From contig NC_085119.1 of the NCBI RefSeq assembly GCF_030269925.1, forward strand, positions 17,705,001 through 17,769,000: a stretch of DNA of 64,000 nucleotides. Reading direction: 5' to 3'. This DNA is from Bombyx mori. Taxonomy: Eukaryota > Arthropoda > Insecta > Lepidoptera > Bombycidae. Both the position numbers and the translations under genes were made by a program. Under the pieces are notes generated by a model that had not been told where the DNA came from, did no database searches, and saw only the letters and a program-made list of their open reading frames with translations. Below, in pieces: positions 42,861 to 54,470 of this stretch (position 1 is the stretch's first letter; each line of letters begins with the position of its first letter).

Positions 42861-43770
42861 TTGTTTATATTCGTTTTTGTTTCATTTTTAATTTGAAATT
42901 AAAATTAATAGAAATTGTGGGCATTTTTGTCTTTTATTAGATTTTACCTGTAAACGACCACCACCACCAGTGTTTACACCAGTAAAATCTCAATATTTTG
43001 ATAAATGAATAACGCCGATCGGGTGTCGTGAGTGTTCTGAAATGGTTCACGTAATGTACAGACCGCAAAATATAAACCACGAAGTTTTATGTTGAAATTA
43101 TTGTCTTTGTAGAAATATTAAATAATATTTAGCAACGCGGGCGAGCCTCGCCTTGCCGTGACGTGACGCGAGGCGCTTTTGTCACGCATCAAACCATCGC
43201 AACCTCTCAAGGTTCATGAGCGCCTGGTAAACGAGCACTCAACAGGACAAAACATACTAATATATTTAACGATATTATTCTTATACACGCCAATATAACT
43301 ATTTTAAGTATTATTAACCTTCAACAAATTATCGCAGTTCTGAGAATGATCATTGCCGGATTAGAATAATATATTAGAATGTTTTGTTTGCCGCTAATTT
43401 TTAGCTTATATAACTCCGAATATTCCCGCCGTTAAAATATTTTGGATCCATTGTATAAAATATTTCAGTACTACGACTATAGTGCTGGTGTGAAGCCAGC
43501 ATTATTTGCCTAGAGGTAATCCGTAGCGTGTGGCGTGGCGACTATGGCTTACACAACAATTACAAGTAATCGCTTAGTTTCTTTGTTTAATTTCCTACTG
43601 AGACATACAAACATACAAGTCAGCTGATGTGGCCGCCGGCGCTCATATACTTCAGCTATGCAAGGCTACAGCCACGGTACTGCTAGCCGCACACAAACTC
43701 AACTCTTTTCAACCTTAATTGATGAAGGTATGTGTGGGGGAAGCTGTGGGTAACGTAACGCTCATGAAAC
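42861..43770. other. AT-rich intergenic stretch
   Basis: No gene seen. Directly before the LINE at 43774 there is no SINE or other named repeat. Confidence 0.5.
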
Positions 43771-43773
43771 ACC

Positions 43774-46212
43774 GTGGAGAGGTGTTTATTCCCGGGTCGG
43801 GCTGCCTACGATTTCGCCTTGGCCTACGGCCTCTCCCAGCTGGTGACACAGCCCACCCGTGTCCCAGATATTGAGGGGCACGAGCCTTCTCTGTTGGACC
43901 TTCTGCTGACCACCGATCCAGCCGGATACAGTGTGGTGGTCGACGCTCCACTTGGATCGTCTGATCACTGCCTTATCCGTGCTGCCACACCACTCTCTCG
44001 TCCTAGTCGTCGAACGACGACCAGGTATCGAAGAGTTTGGCAGTATTTGTCAGCAGATTGGGATGGATTGCGTGAGTTTTACGCATCCTACCCATGGGGG
44101 CGGTTCTGCTTTTCCTCTGCTGATCCTGACGTCTGTGCGGACCGTCTTAAAGACGTGGTGCTCCAGGGGATGGAATTGTTTATCCCCTCCTCTGAAGTGC
44201 CCGTTGGGGGTCGCAGCAGACCCTGGTATAACAATGCCAGCAGGGATGCTGCACACCTCAAGCGGTCCGCATACGTTGCATGGGATGATGCTAGGAGACG
44301 TCGGGATCCTAACATCTCAGAGGAAAGGCGGAAATATAACGCCGCTTCCAGGTCCTACAAGAAGGTTATTGCCAGGGCGAAATCGGAGCACGTTGCTAGA
44401 ATTGGCGAGCGACTGAAGAGCTATCCCTCTGGGAGCCGTGCTTTTTGGTCGCTCGCCAAAGCTGCAGAAGGTAACTTTTGCAGGTCTAGTCTCCCACCAC
44501 TACGCAAGCCCGATGACAGTCTGGCCCATAGTGCGAAAGAGAAGGCTGACCTTCTGGTCAAACTCTTCGCCTCGAACTCGACTGTGGACGACGGGGGTGC
44601 CACACCACCGAACATCCTCCGGTGTGATAGTTCCCTGCCGGAGATCTGCTTTACACAGTGTGCAGTCAGGCGGGAACTCCGACTCCTGGACGTCCATAAG
44701 TCGAGTGGGCCAGACGGCATTCCTGCAGTGGTTCTAAAAAAGTGTGCCCCTGAGCTGACGCCTGCGCTAACGCGTTTGTATCGCCTCTCTTATTGCGCTA
44801 ACAGGGTTCCGTCTTCATGGAAGACCGCCCACGTCCACCCTATCCCCAAGAAGGGTGACCGGTCGGACCCATCGAGCTATAGGCCTATCGCGATAACTTC
44901 CTTGCTTTCCAAGGTGATGGAGCGAATAATTAATATACAACTCCTGAAGTATCTGGAGGATCGCCAGCTGATCAGTGACCGACAGTACGGTTTCCGTCAC
45001 GGTCGCTCAGCTGGCGATCTTCTTGTATACCTTACTCACAGGTGGGCTGAAGCCTTGGAGAGCAAGGGCGAGGCACTTGCTGTGAGCCTTGATATCGCGA
45101 AGGCCTTCGACAGGGTCTGGCATAGGGCACTTCTGTCGAAGCTACCATCTTACGGAATCCCCGAGGGTCTCTGCAAGTGGATCGCTAGCTTTCTGGATGG
45201 GCGGAACATCACGGTCGTTGTAGACGGTGATTGTTCTGATACCATGACCATTAACGCTGGCGTTCCACAAGGTTCGGTGCTCTCCCCCACGCTTTTCATC
45301 CTGTATATCAATGACATGCTGTCTATTGATGGCATGCATTGCTATGCGGATGACAGCACGGGGGATGCGCGATATATCGGCCATCAGAGTCTCTCTCGAA
45401 GCGTGGTGCAAGAGAGACGATCAAAACTTGTGTCTGAAGTGGAGAACTCTCTGGGGCGAGTCTCCAAATGCGGCAACCCGTTAAAGACACAAGTTTGCGC
45501 GTTCACTGCGAAAAAGGACCCCTTTGTCATGGCGCCGCAATTCCAAGGAATATCCCTGCAACCTTCCGAGAGTATTGGGATACTTGGGGTCGACATTTCG
45601 AGCGATGTCCAGTTTCGGAGTCATTTGGAAGGCAAAGCCAAGTTGGCGTCCAAAATGCTGGGAGTTCTCAACAGAGCGAAGCGGTACTTCACGCCTGGAC
45701 AAAGGCTTTTGCTTTATAAAGCACAAGTCCGGCCTCGCGTGGAGTACTGCTCCCATCTCTGGGCCGGGGCTCCCAAATACCAGCTTCTTCCATTTGACTC
45801 CATACAGAGGAGGGCCGTTCGGATTGTCGATAATCCCATTCTCACGGATCGTTTGGAGCCTCTGGGTCTGCGGAAGGACTTCGGTTCCCTCTGTATTTTG
45901 TACCGTATGTTCCATGGGGAGTGCTCTGAGGAATTGTTCGAGATTATACCGGCATCTCGTTTTTACCATCGCACCGCCCGCCACCGGATTAGAGTTCATC
46001 CATACTACCTGGAGCCACTGCGGTCATCCACAGTGCGTTTCCAGAGATCTTTTTTGCCACGTACCATCCGGCTATGGAATGAGCTCCCCTCCACGGTGTT
46101 TCCCGAGCGCTATGACATGTCCTTCTTCAAACGAGGCTTGTGGAGAGTATTAAACGGTAGGCAGCGGCTTGGCTCTGCCCCTGGCATTGCTGAAGTCCAT
46201 GGGCGACGGTAA
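43774..46212 (+). CDS. LINE ORF2 fragment: endonuclease C-terminus and reverse transcriptase
   Basis: Residues 1-70 hold the end of an APE-type endonuclease (LLDLLLTTDPAGY, SSDHCLIRA). The RT domain follows: SSYRPIAITSLLSKVMERII, FRHGRSAGDL, LDIAKAFDRVWHRALL, GVPQGSVLSPTLFILYINDM and HCYADD at about residue 524. The C-terminus is FKRGLWRVLNGRQR. No stop or frameshift, so it is young. The first base of the frame is GTG, not ATG: it cannot be translated as a complete ORF2, and the endonuclease lacks its N-terminal half. Confidence 0.9.
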   Translation: MERCLFPGRAAYDFALAYGLSQLVTQPTRVPDIEGHEPSLLDLLLTTDPAGYSVVVDAPLGSSDHCLIRAATPLSRPSRRTTTRYRRVWQYLSADWDGLREFYASYPWGRFCFSSADPDVCADRLKDVVLQGMELFIPSSEVPVGGRSRPWYNNASRDAAHLKRSAYVAWDDARRRRDPNISEERRKYNAASRSYKKVIARAKSEHVARIGERLKSYPSGSRAFWSLAKAAEGNFCRSSLPPLRKPDDSLAHSAKEKADLLVKLFASNSTVDDGGATPPNILRCDSSLPEICFTQCAVRRELRLLDVHKSSGPDGIPAVVLKKCAPELTPALTRLYRLSYCANRVPSSWKTAHVHPIPKKGDRSDPSSYRPIAITSLLSKVMERIINIQLLKYLEDRQLISDRQYGFRHGRSAGDLLVYLTHRWAEALESKGEALAVSLDIAKAFDRVWHRALLSKLPSYGIPEGLCKWIASFLDGRNITVVVDGDCSDTMTINAGVPQGSVLSPTLFILYINDMLSIDGMHCYADDSTGDARYIGHQSLSRSVVQERRSKLVSEVENSLGRVSKCGNPLKTQVCAFTAKKDPFVMAPQFQGISLQPSESIGILGVDISSDVQFRSHLEGKAKLASKMLGVLNRAKRYFTPGQRLLLYKAQVRPRVEYCSHLWAGAPKYQLLPFDSIQRRAVRIVDNPILTDRLEPLGLRKDFGSLCILYRMFHGECSEELFEIIPASRFYHRTARHRIRVHPYYLEPLRSSTVRFQRSFLPRTIRLWNELPSTVFPERYDMSFFKRGLWRVLNGRQRLGSAPGIAEVHGRR

Positions 46213-46287
46213 CCACTCACCATCAGGTGGGCCGTATGCTCGTCTGCCTACAAGGGCAATTAAAAAAAAAAAAAAAAAAAAAAAAAA
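43774..46287 (+). mobile_element. Jockey-superfamily LINE, 5'-truncated
   Basis: One open frame of about 812 codons, a short 3' UTR ending CTCGTCTGCCTACAAGGGC, then a 26-base A run (46262-46287). It starts inside the endonuclease domain with no ORF1, as expected from 5' truncation on insertion. Two more 3' ends of this family are at 8885-8978 and 16037-16322. Confidence 0.9.
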
Positions 46288-47059
46288 CCTGGAAGGGAAG
46301 ATTTGGTTTCATGGTGGAAGAGTTACTCTATTCTGGTGAAGCATACTGCGATGCTAAAAGGGAGATGAACGGAGAAGGAGATCTCAGTCTATGAGATGGT
46401 AATTATTTGTAAAATTTGAAAGGACCTCTTTTTTATGGAGTCAAATATAAAAAAAAAACATGAATGTGAATGGGAGCAGCGTGCCTGTGCTTCGTAAACG
46501 GAACACTTTGTCTCGTCACTTTCAACTAAGACAGGGTTGTGATTTCCCGTTTCTCGTTATTCATCATTATAGACGTTTTCCGAACAGAGTCCGCGTCCGT
46601 GGCTCGCCTTGACCTAGTACTCAGTACTGGGTCGTTTCATTGCCAGCTCAAAACGGGGAAAAGTGTCCTCGGAATTTCCGCCTCATCAAATAATGATCGT
46701 TTTCAAACAAACATCGAACACTGAAAGCCTTGAATTCGCAGTGATGTGCGAGCGACATCTCACCAAAGTAAACGAAAAACCTCATCTTTTTTATTTTGTT
46801 ATTTTTAATAATTGTATAAACATACATCTAGTCATTATTAAACGCGATCAACTGAAAGTTGTAGCTAGTGAAGTTCACAAGTACTTTATAGTTTGACTTT
46901 TCACTTTGCAATAGTTTATTTCAACGCTCACACAAATAAAAACAGAAATTTTAACTTGACAAATAAACTTAAAAATGAGATCGCGTGATATTGAGACGTG
47001 GCGGCCGAGTTGAAATTGCGCATGCGTTCGCCGTCAGATCCTGGCTCGACTGGTCGCCA
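46288..47059. other. Intergenic, no gene seen
   Basis: Between the LINE poly(A) and the hAT terminus. AT-rich; nothing recognised. Confidence 0.5.
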
Positions 47060-49040
47060 GTGTTGCCGTTACGCCCGCCAAGTTTGTGGCTACATCAAAA
47101 AAGAAAAGATGCTAGAATTGAAATAAATTTACCTAAAAGGTTCTAAAAGTTTTGGAATTACTTTATCCCTTAATTTAGTAATTATATAACTTTGATGTAA
47201 AAAAAATGTGGGATAAATTAATGAAATAAAACAAATTCAATGGTATTATTAAATATTTAATAAAAATAGTTACAGTTTATTAATTCACCTATCATTAATT
47301 ATCATCACCATAAAATATTTGTTTTAATAAATTTAGCAAAAAATTACATTGATCGTTTTTGTAACTTTTGTTATGACTTCAGGTGGCAAAGCATAATTAT
47401 GGCAAAACTTTTTCAATACTTTGAGTTGATTTCGAATCATAATTATAGAGTTGAGTGTTAATGTAGACAGCCTATTTCTTAATTTAGTTTTTACTGTTTT
47501 CATCCCGCTAAAAAGCCTTTCTACTTCCGCATGAGAGTGAGGAAGAGATAATACAGCAATAGCTAGATCAGCTATTTCTTTGAATGTATTAACTCCTGCT
47601 GCATTCTTGTATTTTAATACATGAGCCCAGAACTTAACACTGTCCCCTGAAGTTTCCCATGCTGTGAAATGAATAACTCCCCATTGTTGAACTATGTTAC
47701 ATATTTTTTGGTCATCAAATCCGAATTATTTTGCCAATCCAACCAGTGCATGAAGATCTTTAATCTGTTTTAATGTATTTTCCGGACTTAAGAGTATTAT
47801 CTTCTCAAGAATCTGGTAATTGGAAGGTATTCTATGTTGATTTTTTTTTATTAACTTGACATTAAAGTCTATGCACCGTTTCCTAATATTATTTATAGAC
47901 TGTCGAGATAAATTGCTTTTACTAGCATGAGATTCGAAGAGATGTCACAAATGTGCAACTGGATCTATATGATCATCTATATTGATTGTAATGAAAATAT
48001 TGTCTGTTGTAGCAGCGCCTGGTATTATTATTCTAACGCAGATATATCGTAACAAGGGCATCAAAGTTTCGAAGAGTCCTTATTCTAACCTTTAAATACC
48101 TTTACTCCAATTTGAACGACATTAAGAATACTTTTAAAAAAACAAAGGTATAACCGGTTACTCTCGTCAGTGTACATTTCTGAAAGCAATGCCGCTAGCT
48201 AATGAAAAATGTAGTTTTAACTCTTCTTATTGTGCTAATAACCTTACTACAGCAGGCTCTATGGACAACCAACGGGTGTCACAAACCTTTAATATTAACC
48301 TTTAATTTAGTGGGTCCTTCCCACAGTTAATTGTTTGAAACAGTGCTTTGTATTCATCCTGACGCTTTGGTGAATTAGAGAACCAGTTGTATGTCTCTCT
48401 TATCAAAAATTCTATGTTATGTCGTAGATTTCTGTCAGACGCGTGTCTGACCGCCAGCTGTAAGGAGTGGCAAATGTATCTAATGAGGATCAGATTTGGT
48501 AAATTAAACTCTCTCTTTAAAATTTCAATTACACTGTTATTTCTGGCCGTCATTACTGACGCATTGTCGATGCCGATACCGATCATATTTTGTATTGGAA
48601 CATTATGTGTCACTATACAACTAGCATCAGCTCTTTCAATAGGCTCCAGAGACAGAAATGACGATAAAACGGTATTCATATTCAGGCTAAAGTATCGTAT
48701 TACAATTCCAATGTATTTTAATATGCTAACGTCTGTAGACTCGTCTAAAATAATGCCATATGAAAAATGAAGTGCCGAAAATGAGGTGCCGGAACATGAT
48801 TTATAATTTGTGTATATTTAGTTCTATGCATTTTTATATCTTTGGCCCACTTTGAATCACAAAAAAACTTCTTTGCAAAGGTCTGTAAGATGGTCAATAT
48901 TCGAAATAGAAGTATGTTCAGCAATGAACAAGGCAAGTTGAGCTTCGGGTTTTTGGCTACTATTTGTATCACTAGGTATAGAAGACTCCTCAATATATAA
49001 GATAGAGCATATACGATATTTGCGAACGTTCTCTTTGGCA
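47060..49040 (-). mobile_element. hAT transposon relic
   Basis: The left end reads CAGTGTTGCCGTTACGCCCG, a hAT-type terminal sequence. On the minus strand, in order: KWAKDIKMHRTKYTQII (about 48800), YGIILDESTDVSILKYIGI (about 48730), the 125-codon frame 48679-48302 with IGIGIDNASVMTARNNS, and the C-terminal dimerisation segment IADLAIAVLSLPHSHAEVER at about 47560. Several frameshifts and stops. The other terminus is lost at the LINE relic. Confidence 0.8.
48302..48679 (-). pseudogene. hAT transposase central fragment
   Basis: Longest readable piece of the transposase (GIDNASVMTARNNSVIEILK, LILIRYICHSLQLAVRHASD). Continues upstream in another frame, so it is interrupted. Confidence 0.75.
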
Positions 49041-49041
49041 A

Positions 49042-49850
49042 ATTAAAACCTTTCGAGGAGTCTAGACTAGGAGAATATCAATGGGTTTCCGACCTGGCAG
49101 ATCAACCATCGACCAAATCTTCTCCCTACGACAGATCCATGAGAAAACTCTTGAGTTTAATGCTGACACGTATCACCGTTTTATTGATTTTAAGGCTGCC
49201 CATGACAACATACACCGTGATTTCCTATACCAGGCTATGTATGAGATTGGCGTACCACCGCAGCTTATATCTTTAACAAGGATGACACTGATTGCATCGC
49301 AAAGCATTATTAAGATTCGAACATAATGGACTAAGGCAGGGTGCTGCCCTCTCCTGCCTTCTTTTCAATGTTGCGCTCGATAAGTGTATCCGTGACTCAG
49401 CGATAGGGACGACGGGCAATATATATTACAAATCCGTTCAAGTACTGGGATATGCGGATGATATTGATGTCATTGGCAGATCATCTCTCGCAGTAGAGAG
49501 TGCATACCTTGCTCTCGAAGCCGGTCTCCAAGTAAACGCAGACAAACTCCTGAGGGTGTCGAGGGACGCATGTGAGGACACAGCGCATAAAATCATTGGC
49601 CAAAATACTTTTGAATCTGTGAATGACTTTGTATATCTTGGTTCTCTGATAACAAATAATAGTGACATAACAGCAGAAATAGTTAAGAGAATATTGTCGG
49701 CGAATAAATGCTACTTCGGCCTGCCTAAATATTCTGTTCCAAAATTCTGTCACGAAATATCAAAATTCTTCTGTACATAACCCTACTGAGACCCATTCTT
49801 ATTTATGGCTCAGAGACATAGGTACTCAGCAAAAAGGATGAGAACCGGCA
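49042..49850 (+). pseudogene. Non-LTR reverse transcriptase relic
   Basis: EESRLGEYQMGFRPGRSTID, then FIDFKAAHDNIHRDFLYQAM, a frame change at about 49320, NGLRQGAALSCLLFNVALDK and VLGYADDIDVIGRSSLAVES, then LIYGSE in another frame. At least two frameshifts and an internal loss. A SINE inserted at 49853 cuts off the rest. Confidence 0.82.
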
Positions 49851-49852
49851 AC

Positions 49853-50291
49853 TTTTTTTTATTACTTGATGAGTGGACGAGCTCATAGCCCACCTGGTGT
49901 TAAGTAGTTACTGGAGCCCATAGACATCCACAACGTAAATGCGCCACCCACCTTGAGATATAAGTTCTAAGGTCTCAAATATAGCTACAACGGCTGCCCC
50001 ACCCTTCAAACCGAAACGCATTATTGCTTCATGGCAGAAATAGGCAGGGTGGTGTTACCCACCCGCGCGGACTCACAGGAGGTCCTTTAACCAGTAATTA
50101 CGCAAATTATAATTTTGCTGGTTTGATTTTTATTACACGATGTTATTCCTTCACCGTGGAAGTCAATCGTGAACATTTTGTAAGTACGTATTTTATTAGA
50201 AAAATTGGTACCCGCCTGTGGGATTGGAACACCGTTTCATGGCTAGATACGAATACTCCGGACGTCTTATCTTTTAGGCCACGACGATTTC
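49853..50291 (-). repeat. Full-length Bm1-type SINE
   Basis: T run (A tail), body, then the tRNA-like head in reverse: GGCGGGTACC..., B box GTGTTCCAATCCC, A box TGGCCTAAAAG. About 440 bp. The head with A and B boxes shows it is tRNA-derived and pol III-type. Confidence 0.92.
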
Positions 50292-51386
50292 AAAGACATT
50301 GTTTTCCTCCAGTTTTGTATGTTTGTTTTTTGTTTGCGGACTTCCGAATATGGCACTATGGCATCGTGAGATAGTAGTAACCCATCTGAAGTTGAAGCCA
50401 TAATCCAACAGCATTAGCTGAATGCCGATGCGCTCTGAATCATAGTATTATCTCATCATCACACCTATCATTGTCAACCATCATCAATCAAAAATTGTTT
50501 TCTGGTAAACTTCAGGTACAGCTTTCTATCAAGTTAAATTCATTCTTGTCACCAGATTCAGATGCTCGTTCAAAACGAAAGGCCCAAACTTCACCGATAG
50601 TTCTAATAAAATAAGCCAAGTTTGTAATGAGACCTCTGGCATTTAAAAGGAAAATGTGAAAATATCAAATCTCTCTTGCTTAAAGCTTCCAATAAACTCT
50701 TAATCATTTTTATACATTGTCTTTTGTTTCATTAAAGATTACACTAATTTATATTCAGTGCAAATTTGGAATTCCAAAACCATAAATGTCACACCAGATA
50801 ATAAACAATGTATTAGCCAAATCCCTCATGATGGCTGGGCTATGAAAATACGCTTAGACCTTAGAATTAAAGTCGTGACAGTTAAATGAATAGTTTTTTT
50901 TTTGAGTTTATGGCCTGGTATCTAGACCTTTAGTAAATGAATAGTTTATAATCAATAGTCATAGATAAAACCCAAACATGGCGTTTATGACACCGTTTTA
51001 CTCCCTTGTTGATTCTTCATTTGCAAAACGAATGTAGTTCTCAACTAAAGAGTTTAGAAACTAATAAGTAATCGATTGAAAGGTTGTCAAACCCCGTTGT
51101 TTCTCTCTGACAAGGCACTACAAAACCACTCATCTGTAAAGTTATGGTGGTAAAATCGTTGAACTGCAAAGTTCTCATATAGAAGAAATAAATAATAGTT
51201 TTAAAAAAACTAAAAAAAAAGTTTTTACAGATTATTTATCCGATAAACAAAAATTGAAAATATTTTTTTTGTAAAAATAGCATCGGGTCTTTTTAAGATA
51301 TCATCAAAATGATAATCCCTCGACTCATACCTGTCAATAAAATATTTTTAACTATTGACACCGTGCACTATATTTATATTAAATAA
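50292..51386. other. AT-rich intergenic stretch
   Basis: Only a short piece of the inverted-repeat family at 50894-50935 (TATGGCCTGGTATCTAGACC). No gene. Confidence 0.5.
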
Positions 51387-51744
51387 CTAGCTGTGCCCGC
51401 TACTCCGTCCGCGTGGAATAGCGACTTTGGGCAGCAGTTTTAGGACATATCTTTTGGTTTATAAGCACCGTCATTTAGGTATTTAGAAAAATCTAATTTA
51501 AAGTAATGCTTCTCTATACACGACATAGACGTATAGCCATCGGGGATCAAAGCATACAGGTTGCTAGGATTGCTAACATGTGACAGAGTTACATAACCGT
51601 GTGACCGAGTTGACTGTGTGAAAAGCAGTTAACACTTATATCTACACCCACAACTTTTAGCGTCTGACCTTGGGCTTTATTTATTATCATCACGAAGCAT
51701 AGGCTCGCTGGAAACGCGATCGGTAATGAGTTGTGCTTCCTGTT

Positions 51745-52190
51745 CTTTTAGTGTCTCCCGAAACCAGGCAAGCTTTTGCTGTCCGAACCCTCTGAGAGCT
51801 CAGACGGATTTCCCTATCAGTAAAGGTCTCAGACTCAAGCGATAGTGCATAAGCCTCGCAATCGGCAGAGAGACGTGCTTCTCGTTCTTCAAGTGTCTCC
51901 TGAGACCAGGTAATTGCTGTCCGAGCCCTCTGAAAGCTCAGACGGATTTCCCTATTAGTAAAGGTCTCAGACTCAAGCGATAGTGCATAAGCCTCGCAAT
52001 CGGCAGAGAGACGTGCTTCTCGTTCTTCAAGTGTCTCCTGAGACCAGGTAATTGCTGTCCGAGCCCTCTGAAAGCTCAGACGGATTTCCCTATTAGTAAA
52101 GTTCTCAGACTCAAGCGATAGTGCATGCGCCTCGCGATCGGCAATGAGACGTGTTTCTCGTTCTTCAAGTATCTCCTAAAACCGGGCATT
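51745..52190 (-). repeat. 126-bp tandem repeat coding for 42-residue Rep repeats
   Basis: About three and a half units; the minus strand reads SLESETFTNREIRLSFQRAR then TAITWSQETLEEREARLSAD. The unit is a multiple of three, so copy changes keep the frame. Confidence 0.88.
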
Positions 52191-52524
52191 TGCTGTCCAA
52201 ACCCTCTAAGGAGCTCGGGCGGGATTCCCTATCAGTGAAAGTCTCAGACTCACGCGATAGTGTATAAGATTCATGATCGATGGACAAACTTGCGTCACGC
52301 TGCTCCCTGTTCACCCTAATTCGAGTGGTATTTTTTTGAGAACAATGTGAACTCAATCGAGATTCTCGCTGAGCCGAAGTTTCTCTAACACGAAACCTCG
52401 CCTGACGTTCCTGAGATGTAATGAGTATTGCCTCATGACCTGCTTCAGATTTCTGTGGTCGAACTAATTTCATTCTTTTAGCATTGCTGCTGCACTGGGA
52501 GAGGTTGGATCTTTTTCGAGGCAT
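52165..52524 (-). pseudogene. Helitron Rep protein N-terminal region
   Basis: MPRKRSNLSQCSSNAKRMKL... and RESRLSSHCSQKNTTRIR are the usual start of arthropod Helitron RepHel proteins, with degenerate RESRL/RETSAQ repeats. The frame stops at about 52165; a shift joins it to the tandem-repeat region. No HUH nuclease motif. Confidence 0.78.
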
Positions 52525-52728
52525 TCTTACAATAAGTAGTACCTACTAACACAACGTTGTTTGGTAAACACGTACTTATCATAAAACTAAATTATAAATA
52601 CTTACAGATTATTATACAGTTTAACTTTATTACAGTTTTTTTATACAATTATTAATAACTATTAAGTCGTGTCAACCTAATCTTTTAACTATAGAAAGCA
52701 AACGTGCCTATCTATGGCTCTCGGCGCG

Positions 52729-52740
52729 CTTTATATACCC
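52729..52740 (-). promoter_or_regulatory. Possible TATA box of the Helitron
   Basis: GGGTATATAAAGCGCG on the minus strand, about 210 bases upstream of the Rep ATG. Confidence 0.45.
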
Positions 52741-53030
52741 GCGCGGCCGCACAGGCGTAAACAATCTACAAATGCCCAGCTACGTGATTCTTTAAATGGG
52801 CATAACTTTTTTATTTATGAACCGATTGACATGAAACAAACACTAAATGTTAAGTAAAGCTTACCACAATAAATTAGTGAAAACCACATTTAAATCGGCG
52901 TAGCTGTTTCTGAGATTAGCGTGCACAAACGCACAGACAAACAGACAAAAATTCTAAAAATCATTTTTTTGGGTTCTATTGCGTTCATAAAGCCCCCTAT
53001 AACAGTTTTCCTGAGTTATCTTCCATGTAC

Positions 53031-53374
53031 AGACAGCGACCAGTTACGATTTTATTATCTGTATTGATTAATATATTTATTTCCTATTTATTTGAAACTG
53101 TTACATGCCACCGTAAATTAATTATTTTTCCTTCTCTTAGTCGAACTAGACACAAGTACGTACTATACGTAGCAGGCAAATACTATTCCATTTTATTATA
53201 CACGTTTAATTTTCGTGCGAAAAATACTAGCCGTTATGCTGCTTAGGTTTCAGACATCACTGAACAGTGATAATAAAGTGTCAGTTCGGCAGGAACACGG
53301 GCAGTAATGTGCAGAAAAGGTTTTTTTTTAATTTAAGTGCGATATAAAAGTGTAATAATTGTGGTTTATTAATT
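53031..53374. other. AT-rich spacer
   Basis: Sequence between two Helitron-like repeats. A 73-codon frame at 53025-53246 has hydrophobic start residues but no family I know; probably chance. Confidence 0.4.
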
Positions 53375-54470
53375 TTAGTTTTTGCCCGCAACTTCGTCCG
53401 CGTGGAATAGTTACTTTGGCATAACGCTAAATTTTACCCGCCCCTTCATTTATGTAGAAAGTGAACATATTTTTGAATAATAGAATATTAAGGAGCTATT
53501 TAAGGTACCAAAATCACGCTTTTTAACCAACTTCAAAAGAGGAAGTTATCAATTCGACCATAATTTTTTTATCTATGTATGTTTACCGATTTCTCGAAAA
53601 TGCTTGAACCGATTCTGATAATTCTTTTTTCTTTTTTTTGTTCGAAAGGGTTAGCCTTCCCAAATGGTTTTGTAATCATCAAGATCTGATGATGGGATCC
53701 TGGAGAAATCCAGAAAGATCTATAATTGTCAAAGCCTATCTTGAAGTGATTTGGGTGTTTCAATGTTGTAATGAATAACGTGTTTATTTGGATAGGGATT
53801 AATATCATCTTTATAAAAACACCTTTACAAATAATGCGGACCTTATTTGAAAACTTTTAAAGAGGAACAATTTTATCATACATTATTTTAGCGAAACTTT
53901 AACCGTTTCCGCAGCGCACACAGCGGACGCTTTCAAAAGGGAAAAATACCCCGATTTTGAAACATTCTTTATTGGTGCTCCGCTTGTATTGGTCTTAGCG
54001 TGATATTATATATATATATATAGCCTTCCTCAATAAATGAGCTATTTTTTTTTTCTTTTTGTGCATAATATCTGGACGATCTCATAGCACACCTGGTGTT
54101 AAGTGGTTACCGGAGCCCATAGACATCTACAAGGTAAATGCGCTACCCAACTTGAGATATAAGTTCTAAGGTCTCAGTATAGTTACAACGGCTGCCCCGC
54201 CCTTCAAACCGAAACGCATTACTGCTTCACGGCAGAAATAGGCAGGGTGCTGGTACCTACCCGCGCGGACTCACAAGAGGTCCTACCACCAGTAATTACG
54301 CAAATTATAATTTTGTGGGTTTGATGTTTATTACACGATATTATTCCTTCACCGTGGAAGCCAATCGTGAACTGAAGTCTATTTGACAATAAAATAATTT
54401 TTCAAATCTGACCAGTATTTCCTGAGATTAGCGCGTTCAAACAAACTCTTCAGCTTTATAATATTAAAAA
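53375..54470 (-). mobile_element. Helitron-like repeat with inserted SINE
   Basis: Same family as 20029-23132, reversed: GCCCGCAACTTCGTCCGCG at its 3' side, GCTCCGCTTGTATTGGTC in the middle, GCGTTCAAACAAACTCTTC at its 5' side. Ends in CTAA, not CTAG. A SINE (54047-54374) splits it. Larger than the NAT1-intron copy, so that copy or this one is rearranged. Confidence 0.6.
54047..54374 (-). repeat. Bm1-type SINE, head-less
   Basis: GACGATCTCATAGCACACC to GGTCCTACCACCAGTAATTA and TTCCTTCACCGTGGAAGCC. Inserted in the Helitron-like repeat next to GAGCTATTTTTTTT. Confidence 0.88.

Larger units (their letters stand above)
51387..53030 (-). mobile_element. Helitron with internally deleted RepHel gene
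   Basis: 3' terminus on the minus strand ...GGGCACAGCTAG|T (51387-51390). Coding order on the minus strand: Rep N-terminus (52524 downward), 126-bp tandem repeats (about 51745-52190), then directly the last PIF1 helicase segment (INKAQGQTLKVVGVDISVNC, FSHSQLGHTVM) at about 51560-51720. Zinc finger, Rep catalytic domain and helicase motifs I-V are missing. The 5' end is uncertain, near 53030. Confidence 0.78.
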
